Assembly: GCF_963422355.1 (NCBI RefSeq)
Contig: NC_085095.1
Span: 6,205,327-6,269,326 of the forward strand
Reading direction: 5' to 3'
Source: Corticium candelabrum
Taxonomy: Eukaryota > Porifera > Homoscleromorpha > Homosclerophorida > Plakinidae
Length of the DNA stretch: 64,000 nt
The translations under genes were made by a program, and so were the position numbers. This document shows, in pieces, positions 38,469-48,028 of the stretch (positions are counted from its first letter, which is position 1; every line of letters begins with the position of its first letter). Below the pieces are notes generated by a model. It saw only the letters and a program-made list of their open reading frames with translations, was not told where the DNA came from and made no database searches.

Positions 38469-38791
38469 AAATCTCATACAACCATATAAGTCGCTCACAC
38501 CACTGGGTACCCACGACTCTGTGATCAGTACTAAGTTATCTATGCCAACCACAATTCTCGTGTTCTTCTTTGCATAAGTGAGTAGTTTTATAAGATTTTC
38601 TACGACTATCTGCAAGTATTGAGTACTTAGCAGAAGACAAGCACATTCTCGTTTTCATCTACGGCTATAAGACGGTAGTTTTCTAACGTTTTCGATGACT
38701 CTCTGCAAGTATTAGCTAATTAGCAGTATACGGAGATTGTACAGTACTATTTTAGCCGCTCTATAGCTAAGGGGTCACTCTTCTGCAGCAT

Positions 38792-39451
38792 TTATTATAT
38801 GGGCGTAGTCGGGTACGCAATATGAGCCAGTTACAGCGCTTGTACAGGTCACGTGGAGGTAGAATATAACCGATAATCCACCCACTGCCATAGCAACAGA
38901 ATATACCCTGGGTATATTCTAGAGTAAACATCAGGCTCAAATATAATACACTAAATGCCATTTAGTCTATTAGCACCGTTCCCTTATACAAACATTCACA
39001 AGCCATTACCTACCAAACATAACACAACACACTTAGGGCAGTCACATAACACCTATTACAATCTAATAATTACCTCAGCAAGGTTACAAACACAAACAAG
39101 TTATCTAGATTGCTTGTTGCCCATGTAGAATGTAACGCTGCAATTTGAAGAGTGGAAGGGGAGAGCAGGTGTTGCTGCTTGACATGACCTGTCCCATTCA
39201 GCAGGATTGCTGGGGTTGTTCTCTTTGTCGTCACTAGTTGGTGCTAGTGTACCCGACCACGCCCATACAAAAATTACATATTACATGGGTAGCTGGTGTT
39301 TATGGCATTATTGACACCTTGGCCTCAGGGCTTATCACCTCGATAATTGAACCACGCCTCCGGCTCGGTCAATTATCTCGTTGATAATCCCGTGAGGCCT
39401 CGCGTCAATAAATGCCATAAACACCAGCCACCCATGTAATAACTAATACAT
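38792..39451. mobile_element. ~660-bp insertion splitting a repeat
   Basis: The sequence CCGCTCTATA...GGGGTCACTCTTCTGCAG...AGC.GCTGAATTGTG..CCCACTGTCTATAG is continuous at 40362-40435 but split here between 38791 and 39452, so the 660 bp in between are an insertion. Its right part is a palindrome of its own (39280-39440: ATTACATGGGT..CTGGTGTTTATGGCATT arms). No coding sequence was found. Confidence 0.7.
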
Positions 39452-39583
39452 AGCCGCTGAATTGTGCTCCCACTGTCTATAGACCGGTTGCACTCGCGTG
39501 AGCTAAACTGATCACCCCACGCGTGGAGGACAGCAGGGACATTCTATATAGAGGCTTGTTCTTCTCGGTTAGCCGACAGATTG

Positions 39584-40300
39584 TTAGATTCCAACAGCCG
39601 ATGTCGCTACAATGCTAAATTGCAGCACGCTGATAGTCGAGAACTTTACGAAATTTCCCTCAGCGAGTTGTCCGAGGACGTCGACTTGTGGCCACAGCGA
39701 CAACACGGCGGATAAAAAATTTTCTCTGAAAGTACACTGCTTTGAAATCGGAATGCCGTATATTGCTGCCACTTCCTCCTGAAGACAGTGCAACGGCTTC
39801 TTTAGCCTGTCAACATCTTCAGACGACAACTATAACTAGGTCTGCATGTATGATAGCGTTCAGATGCTACATCATCATCAGTTCTGTAATTTCGCTTGCA
39901 CAGGCACTTCAATCAAGTGGAGGAACGGTTTCGTCGTTTTCTTCTCTCTTTGCATCCCTTTGCTGTACTCGTTCGTACCGTTCTGTAGTCAATGAATACC
40001 TTGACGAATATCACAGTTCTTGACTAGGAACCTAATCCGGATTCGTTTCGTCTTCCGTTGCAGAAGGTTTTACGCTTATGAAGTGATCGCAACAGACGCG
40101 TGTGTACTTCAAACTGATCTGTTTCAGGTCTTTTCTGTTGATAGCAGAGATCCACGCCCCTCGCGCCGTTCCGTCAGTTTTCGAAATTTCTCACCGTTGA
40201 CCGTCACAATCGCTGGCAAATAAACGAAACTAATGCCTCTGTCACGATAGGCACGGTTGCCATAACCCACAAAAGCACAGAAGTTTTCATTGCGATATTA
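39584..40300 (-). pseudogene. Decayed THAP-domain gene or transposon ORF
   Basis: On the minus strand from about 40,300, frames read FCAFVGYGNRAYRDRGISFV, YLPAIVTVNGEKFRKLTERR, then in another frame AWISAINRKDLKQ, KYTRVCCDHFISVKPS and DETNPD. This is a THAP finger (CxxxxxxxN, LPA, AWxxAxxR, VCxDHF) with at least one frame change and a stop where Trp is usual after NPD. It continues as ERYERVQQRDAKREKK, then an 81-aa frame (39829-39584) with no recognised domain. It may be a P-element-like or other THAP transposon remnant; no TIRs were identified. Confidence 0.6.
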
Positions 40301-40361
40301 AAGTCCCAAATGTCCTCCAGCACGTGCGCACGTGAGTAGGTTTTATGAAGATTGTACCATT

Positions 40362-40435
40362 TTAACCGCTCTATATATAAGGGGTCACTCTTCTGCAGTA
40401 TAGCTGCTGAATTGTGCGCCCACTGTCTATAGAAG
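40362..40435. repeat. Uninterrupted copy of the repeat split at 38,755/39,452
   Basis: It shares CCGCTCTATA, AAGGGGTCACTCTTCTGCAG and CCCACTGTCTATAG with the flanks of the 38792-39451 insertion. Confidence 0.75.
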
Positions 40436-40980
40436 AAAGTTGTGCCCTATTAGACAAATAATCTACTCTATTGTATAAGCACAGAATTGTCTGATTATGT
40501 CTCAGCAACTCAATGCGATCGGAGAGTAATCCTCCAATCCGTTGTTCTAACAACGATGAAAGCAGGCAAGAGAAATCGGGCTCGAGAGAGTCTCTCGCCT
40601 GTGCAAAGTAGAACTTGTGCAACTCATCTCCGAAGTTAGAGATGTGGTGATGGCACGACGAATTCAACGCGCCTGTCAAAACTGGACAATATTCGGCACT
40701 GCGCGGAGTCGTCGACGATCCTGCGTAGGGTCAAGTCGAATTGTAAAAAATTCGCGAAGAGGTCGATGCCTCATTGCGAGCCAAAAAGTGAGTCACGATA
40801 TGCTAAATTTACGATGCCGCTTGGCTGCCATAAAAATTCATCCCAAAAATGGGACACATACCCCTACCATCACACATCGCAAAGAAAGGTGCCGGTCTCT
40901 TGAACGAACTAGAAAGTCAACGAGAATGAGTGACCAAAGTGCGTAGAACGGTTACCTTCCAATTCTTTCGAGATGTAGAC
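40436..40980. other. Unrecognised; short minus-strand ORF
   Basis: A minus frame 40679-40371 reads MTGALNSSCHHHISNFGDEL and LLEQRIGGLLSDRIELLRHN with no family recognised. The rest, up to the Polinton fossil, shows nothing. Confidence 0.35.
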
Positions 40981-43900
40981 CGTAGTCATACCGAACGAAT
41001 GATGGAGAAGCTGACACCCCACGCTCAGACGGCATTCTACCTCAACCACTCCTACACCTACCGAATTCAAAATATCAAAGATGGTAGAGAGATGTTGTTT
41101 AGCCAAAACGTATGCAGCAGCAAGAGAATGAATCGGCTCTAACAAGCCCACGACTGGATAGCAAAACAAGAAGAAGAGCGGCTCACCACAGACAACATAG
41201 ATCGTCCCAATACCAAGGGGGTGTTTGTACAATTTATCAAAGTTCGACTGTCCATCGTCTAGACACGAGAAGCGCTACTTGCAACAGGATACCTACCCAA
41301 ATGGCTGCGCCAGAAAGAGGGCCTCATTGCTCTGGACACGTGAAATGACAACCTATGTCTGTTTCGCTGTCTTGCTCTATACCAAAGGGTGCGAGCAGAA
41401 CGCAGCACCACCAAAGCCACAGAGCTCACTACATCCTTCTACAATGAGCAATGCCTCGATATACCCAAGACCAATCTAGACAATCTAGACAAAATCAAAA
41501 AACATTTCAAGTTGGGCATTCGCGTGTACCAGCCGACTGAGCAGCCATGGACACGACAACCCGCCCACTATCCTGACACGATGACCATTGGAATGTTTGA
41601 GCAGCATGCCTTCAATATCAAAGATATTAAGAAGGTAGCCGGTCTCTATATGTGTGGTTATTGCTCCCATTCTTTCACCAAATCTTCGAATCTTTAATGG
41701 CACGCAGATCAGTGCGCTCAAGGTGTCACAATCATCTGTCCAGGTGACAAGGTAGACAAACCACAGTCCTCCTACGAGAAAGCGTTCTACCCCGAACAAA
41801 AAGCGAGCAAAATTGCCACTCGTTGGCTCGAGTATCAAAGTCAGAAGCGCGGTGCGGTGTCCGCATCCATCACGCCCAATGCGGACACGGTGGCGAGCGC
41901 TGGATCGTAGGCGCTCCCGTCGACGGAAGGCCGGTCGAACCGTATTTCAATTCTACAGCTGCTGTTGGTACACTGCCCCAAACATCAACCCGACAGAGGA
42001 TTGTTTGTACGAACAGACACTCGCGCGAGACTAAGCAATCCGAGAAGCTGGATTCGATCTCGCGGTCGGTGGGAATGTAAGATGCCCCAAGCCGCCAAAT
42101 ATTTCCCGATCCCAAAACCGAAAAACGAAGCCTATCCACACGCCATCGTGGTACGACTTCGAAGACTATCTCACCCACAACGACACTACATCTCGAGTCC
42201 AATCGCACACCCATCTTGGCCTCTATAGGCGATACGCTACAACCCTTCACCCATCTATGCCCAAACAACTCGTTGCAGACTTTGTCGACGAGGTGAGCAG
42301 AACAGATAAGAGAAGTCCTTCATCAACGATATCTCCCAGACCTCGAGTATCTGACAACCAAACAAAAGAATCGAATCCAAGAGTGGTGCGATCAAGTCCT
42401 AGTGCTATGGTTTAATTGTGAAAAATAGGATACGAACCTCATACGAAAGCACTTTGCGAGTAAGATCACCGACATAGCCAAAAAGGTCAAGGTGGCCGAA
42501 AGGGCCAACCAGACCATGTTCCTACTGACCCCCAAATCCGATTCCTGGATGTATTGAACTACCTTGGGCCTGGCACCAGCTACGATAAATGGGTCAAAGC
42601 CTCCGACTGCCGACTACAGAGAAGCTGGTTCCCCTACGAGTGGTTCGACAATCCCGACAAACTGCAATACCCTGGACTACCCGACTATCCAGATTGGTAC
42701 TCAAAACCAGTGCCCACTCACCCTTGAAGAATGGAAATCGTGCAAGCGTACATTCCGAGAACGAGAGATGACCACATTTGCTGATTGGTTGCGATACTAC
42801 AACGATCACGATGTCAAACCTTTTGCAAAGCACTCACCAAGATGAGAAACTTTATCATCAGTATGGGGTTGACATCTTAAAAGACGCCGTCTCGCTTCCG
42901 GGTGTGTCCCTACAGTTTCTACTCCAAGGCACCCATAAAAACTCAAAACACCAAACCTCTCCGCCCCTAACAATGAGGCCTACAACATGGCGAAAAATGC
43001 GGTCACCAGCGGTCCAAGTCTGGTGTTCACGAGATATCAAGAAGCCGGAGTCACGCGCATTAGATCCAATTAATATGACAACGCGCCCCTTTGTCAAACA
43101 GTTGTGGAATTCGATGCAAATGTCCTATACCTCTGGACAATGTCCAATAAACTGTCCTGTGGACCCGGAGAAGTCCGACACCACAACAAACCTCAGTGTG
43201 TCAAACCATTTATCGATAAACTGCTTGCAAAAGCATGGTTTGGTTTCACAGAGGTACACATCCGAGTTCCACCACAACTTCGCGAAAGAGTTTCAGAGAT
43301 GTCTCCCCTATTCCACAATCGAGAGGTGGACGAAGACGACGACCTTCAAGACATGTTGGACTACGCACCGGTAGAAAACGCATACAAACGAAAACAACTA
43401 CTCGGCACCAAATCTGCTAACAAGATCCTCCTCTATGCTCCCGTGCTCCGATGGTACATCGAACACGGGCTAGAGGTCAACGCCGCATATCGCATGATCG
43501 ACTACAACGCCAAGAAGATATTCGAGTAGTTTGTGAAACAGGTCACCGAGGCGAGATGCACCGGAGATGTGGACCAAGAAAAGGCCCTATTGGCAGAAGT
43601 ATTTAAACTGTTTGGTAACAGCGCCTACGGTAAACTCATCAAAGCACTAAAGCGCCAGGCCAACGCTATCTACACCAAAGACGAAAACGTCGTCAATCGA
43701 GACATGAGAAGCGCTTGGTTTGATGCCTCAGGGTACAAGAAAATCGGCGACGCCTACGAGCAGCATTCGCGAAAACCTCGGCTCACAATCAGACGTCCCT
43801 TCCAAGTAGGCATCGCGGTGTACCAACTCGCCAAACTGAGGATGCTCGAGTTCTACTACGACTTCCTCGACAAGTACGTGGATCGTCGCGACTTTGAGTT

Positions 43901-44350
43901 GATCCAGATGGACACCAACAGTCTGTACATCGCTCTATCTACCAAGACCCTAGACGAGCGGTGAGACCAGAACTGGTGCAAGACTTTCAGAGTCATCTCC
44001 AAGAATAGTTGGCTTGGAAGCGATGGAGCAATCGAATCCCAGGTCTCTTCAAATTAGAGTTCGAAAGATCACGGGCCATCGCCCTATGCAGCAAATGATA
44101 CTATGTGGACGATGCAGCCGGTCAAAAGAACAAAGCCTCTGCCAAAGGGATAAACAGAAAGCACAACGATATCACCTGGTGGCGCTACGTCTCGACTCTT
44201 CAAAGTTGAAATGACCATGCACAAATCGAGACTTCCGAACAGTGGGAGGATGTATGAAGACGTACTTGCAAGATAATCTCGGTCTCAGCGCATATTATGA
44301 CAAACGCCGAGTCTTGCCCGATGGCATTCACACAGAACCCATATATTAAC
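40980..44350 (+). pseudogene. Polinton-type fossil B: DNA polymerase B
   Basis: In order, the plus strand shows polymerase B pieces typical of Polintons: LPKWLRQKEGLIALDT with DNLCLFRC, FKLGIRVYQP, TIGMFEQHAFNIKDIKKVAG with a C2H2-like CGYCSHSF, SYEKAFYPEQKASK, CGHGGERW, then palm-region sequence FGNSAYGKLIKALKRQA, RPFQVGIAVYQLAKLRMLEF and QMDTNSLYIAL (the YxDTDS-type motif). It is broken, with many breaks. It is followed by two minus-strand ORFs and an ATPase in the arrangement of a Polinton, so 41.0-53.4 kb is treated as one element interrupted by later insertions. Confidence 0.85.
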
Positions 44351-44710
44351 CAATATCAAGCCAAAGATATTTGATATCCTCGACGACCCATCCTCTACGC
44401 AACCATTTCAAGAGATGGTGTTGGAGTTGAGGGATTTCCGATATGGAGTTGAGGAAAACATCCAAGACGACCATTCGTCTGTGACTCACCGATAAATGGC
44501 TCAACAATTCGTCGACCGTTCAGAGTTGTAGTTTGACGGTGAGTTTGAAAGATTACTGCAGCCACCGATATTCATCTGCCACGACCGAAGAAAGTCTTCC
44601 ATCACCCAAGCGGCGGGCCTCCAGACCAAGGGTCGCACATCTTCGTAGGGTGAAATGAGAGGTACCTCGTAATCATCCATGACTGGTATATATGGGTTTA
44701 TATAAAAACC

Positions 44711-45135
44711 TTATATTAAAGTCTCACGCACAACAACAGGTGGCGATGCCACATCCGAACAAGGTCCTGGAAAGTCAACTTTGAACTTTTTATAATACTT
44801 TCTACTTAGTTTATCCGGAATGGGAGGACACATATCGCCGACGAGGTCATCCAATCGGTTGAGTTCAAAGAGCAAAATATCCTCGTAGAACTCTTTTCCT
44901 CGAAGACATCCTTTCAATGTGTTCAACTCTTTCTGGTAGCCGGTGTAGGCAAATCGACAGACCTCCACCTTCTTGAGATAATTCTTCTCATGGTCAGTGC
45001 GTGTAGAACTGCACCTAACCCGGCCACACTGTGTGCGATGGCATTCACAAAGACACCCACCATGGCACCCGCGGCTCCCAAACCGGCCGAGGTCATGTGG
45101 AGCGGCAAGTCTTCGCGTTTAAAAGACCTAAACAT
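44711..45135 (-). pseudogene. Polinton fossil B: conserved minus-strand ORF of unknown function
   Basis: Minus frames read MFRSFKREDLPLHMTSAGLG with a small hydrophobic stretch (GAVLHALT), then VCRFAYTGYQKELNTLKGCL, ELNRLDDLVGDMCPPIPDKL and RKYYKKFKVD. Similar ORFs accompany polymerase and ATPase in invertebrate Polintons, from memory; the function is unknown. Broken or split. Confidence 0.5.
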
Positions 45136-45317
45136 TTTTCTATAACACCAACATCAGCTGGGTGAGCATACGGATGTCACTCTCTGAGCGTGTTCACTCC
45201 AGGCCTAATCATAATGAGTTTGGCGTTAGTACACTAATGCCACTTGTTCACACCGGTCCTAATCATGATTAGTGTAACGCCGCCGTAGAGAGTAGTATTA
45301 CAACCACATTAGTGGCG

Positions 45318-45706
45318 TTAGTGGTTGCACGTGACTTTGGCACGTGAGGTAGTATACAAGATTCGATTGAAGAAGAGCAAGCCGCCGATGTTCCTGATGT
45401 GGTGTTGTATGTTTAAACGTACAAACGCAGCAACAACATGGCGACGTATACGGAAGCGCAGGCAGGTACCATCCACCTTGGTACCGAGTGCATTCTGCTG
45501 GTCAACCATGTTGTTTACATCGATGTTACTTCCACGCGTGGCCTTGTCCAAGGTTGTGATAGTCCTTTGGTGTTCCTTTATCCCATCAGAATTTTGGACT
45601 AATTCTCTCGACACCAAATTCGTCCTACATCTCTACAATTAAAAGTCCTGGGTGATTTGCAGCAAATCGTCGACCTCCATGCTCGTTCCAAACTTGTTAA
45701 TCGACA
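45318..45706 (-). pseudogene. Polinton fossil B: second minus-strand ORF
   Basis: It begins MSINKFGTSMEVDDLLQITQ near 45,706 and continues in pieces with REL.QNSDGIKEHQRTITTLD and NNMVDQQNALGTK. The family is unrecognised. Its position between polymerase and ATPase suggests a structural or accessory gene. Broken. Confidence 0.4.
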
Positions 45707-45745
45707 TTTTATGTAGACTATATATATATATATATACCACATAAA

Positions 45746-46175
45746 ATGGATCTCATCAATTTCGATGACACCAGACGGCAAGGCGAGTCAAAATATGGTT
45801 GTCATTTCCTGCTCCCCGATTGTCATTACCTCATGGATGGGCCTACGAGATGTGGAAAGACGACACAGTTGCGTAACATGTTGACGAGGTGGACGAATCC
45901 CAATGAGTTGATCGTGTACATCATCAATCCCGACCAACAAAAATATCAACTGCTACAAGAATTTACGACTTTCTCGAGACCGAGAGGGTGGATCGAAAAT
46001 TCCGAAGACTGGAACCGGAAGAGGTAATACCCGTCAAGGAACTGGATGGTGACTCCAGCAAGCTGGTCGTCTTTGATAATATCAAAATAGACAACAGTCA
46101 CATGGAACTCATCAAAGAATACTTTTCACTGTCAAGGAACCTCAACTGCAATTGTATCTACCTCACCCAGAGCTA
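45746..46175 (+). pseudogene. Polinton fossil B: packaging-ATPase-like
   Basis: MDLINFDDTRRQGESKYGCH is followed by a Walker A motif DGPTRCGKTTQL, IVYIINPDQQKYQLLQEF, and downstream SSKLVVFDNIKIDN (Walker B-like) and FSLSRNLNCNCIYLTQS. This is the HerA/FtsK-type ATPase layout of Polintons and adintoviruses. It is broken and ends where a foldback element is inserted at 46,174. Confidence 0.75.
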
Positions 46176-46873
46176 GCCTTGTACCAGACCCTCTCGTGCC
46201 GTCGTGCTCGGATCCCGTATACACGACAACGCCGGAGAGGGTCTGGCATCATCCCGCCTACTTTCTTTACCTAGTGTCACCCCACGTCATCTAAGTGTCA
46301 CCCACGTCATCTACGTGTCTCCCACGTCACCAACGTCAACACTTTCATGCTCTTGAGTTAATTATGAATTCATCCTTCCATCAAAGTTATGCTAGCTGTG
46401 ATATCCGATTGCATACATTTACTGTTTACATTTCGTTCCTGTAGCTGCATGGGAAAAGATTTATTTTACTGCACGGAAAGAGATTCATTCACAGAGCAAG
46501 CTCGATCCTGAGTTCGATTCACGTTATCTGCACGAAGCTGTGAAGTCCAATATGATTCGATCAGCAGTACTAGTCTAGGTAGCTTGGACTCGGGATGCAC
46601 TAGGCGCCGCTCTATTACTGTCCTAGGATACGAAAACAATACGAATCGTGAAGCTCGTGTACAATTCGGGAAAATTTGGAGCCTCAAAGCGCGTGCCGTC
46701 AGACACGTTGTTGACTAGCTAGGATTTCCGCTCTTGAGAGGAAGTCCTCTCTCTCCCTACTTTGATCATCTAATAGCATAAACGGTAGGCGAGATGATCC
46801 CAGACCCTCTCAGGCGTTGTCGTGTTATACGGGAACCGGGCATGACGGCACTAGAGGGTCTGGTACGAGGCTA
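46174..46873. mobile_element. 700-bp foldback element with hairpin ends
   Basis: The ends TAGCCTTGTACCAGACCCTC (46174) and its counterpart finishing GGTCTGGTACGAGGCTA (46873) are inverted over about 80 bp. Each 80-bp arm is itself a hairpin (CCAGACCCTCT...AGAGGGTCTGG). The interior has no recognised gene; CACCCACGTCATCTA-type units are repeated near 46,280-46,330. It is inserted right behind the Polinton ATPase remnant. Confidence 0.8.
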
Positions 46874-47189
46874 CCCATATTTGGGGGCATATATATAATA
46901 TCCCGTATATATGATCGTTCTGACCGCGTGTTCTACTGTCCAGTTAGCAGCTGCGAGGAGAGAAGAGGAGCACAAGTCAAATCTCAAGGGCGCCATTGGC
47001 GGCTTCGGCCGCAGTGGCAGTTTGCGTCAATCCTTTTTGTGGTCAAGGGTCCCCCTTCTTGGAATGAACGCTCTGTTGTGTTTTGGGTGTTTTCTCCTTT
47101 GGTTGTGGCTTCTAGTTCACTTATTTCTACGCTTTTTCTTCTTTGTCGTCATTCGGTTTCGTCAGTTGTCGTTTCTGATTTACCAGTTG

Positions 47190-47790
47190 GCCCGGCCGGC
47201 CGTTTTTCACGTTGTCAAATATTTCTGCAATATCCCTTCTAAGCGGCGGTGCTTTGTCAACGTTGGTAACACTCGCTGGTGACTCTGCTCGTCATGTTGT
47301 TTTGTTTTTCTCCACTGTCAACTTCCTTCAGTTATGTCGATTTATTCTTTACCAGTCAGCTTGTCTCTGAGGTTGTCAATGATTTCTGCAATATCCCTAA
47401 TAGGCTGCGGTGCTTTGTCAACATTGGTATCGATCAACTGTTGGTGTTTCTTTTCATCATGTACTCTTTCTTCCTTTCTACTATCAATCTTCTTCAGTTG
47501 ATACTTTTCCAGTCAGCTTGTCTCTGATGTCGTCAAGGATTTCTGCATTATCCCTAGTGAGCGGCGGTGCCTTGTCAACGTTGGTGTCAACTGTTGTTGA
47601 ATCTTCTCGTCATTTTTTCGTTTTTCCTTTCTACTGTCAACCTTCTTCAATTATGTCTGTTTTTATTCCATCAGTAAGCCTGTCTCTGAGGTTGTCAAGA
47701 ATTTCTGCAATATCACTCTATGGCGGCGGTGCCTTGTCAGCTTCGGTGACACCTGCTTCTGGACATGTTACTGTTCCTCTACCTTTTGAC
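47190..47790. repeat. Four-unit ~160-bp imperfect tandem array
   Basis: GCGGTGC(T/C)TTGTCAACGTTGGT-like anchors occur at 47242, 47405, 47561 and 47722, spacing 156-163 bp. On the minus strand each unit reads a similar module: VDKAPPLTRDNAEILDDIRD and its variants ending DKLTG, separated by non-coding sequence. On the plus strand one long frame (47410 onward) crosses two units. The family is unknown. The stretch 46,874-47,190 shows nothing. Confidence 0.7.
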
Positions 47791-47953
47791 TGTCTACATT
47801 CCAAATATTTTTTACTGTTTACACTTTTCTCTTATCTCATCTTAGACATAAGTGGAACTTTAAAAAGTGGTACACTCACAAACTGGTTTTTTGGGATGCT
47901 CTCTGTATGCAGTTTATTGTTCAGTGTTCCGCCCATAGGGCGGTTAAAAGAAG

Positions 47954-47955
<2 letters not shown>

Positions 47956-48000
<45 letters not shown>

Positions 48001-48010
48001 TATATATATT
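47956..48010. repeat. (TA)n and T-run at 3' end of LINE
   Basis: About 35 bp of TA followed by T9 and more TA/TTTA. On the minus strand this follows the LINE ORF stop within 20-60 bp and probably is its 3' tail or target. Confidence 0.8.
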
Positions 48011-48028
48011 TATTTATTTCTTACACAC

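Noticed and set aside
46490-46570. Possible tRNA (GTTCGATTC-like box)
   Set aside because: No matching A box, acceptor stem or cloverleaf could be drawn; it lies inside a foldback element.
47190-47790. CRISPR-like array
   Set aside because: Units are ~160 bp, imperfect throughout, with no short conserved repeat/unique spacer pattern, and the DNA is animal.
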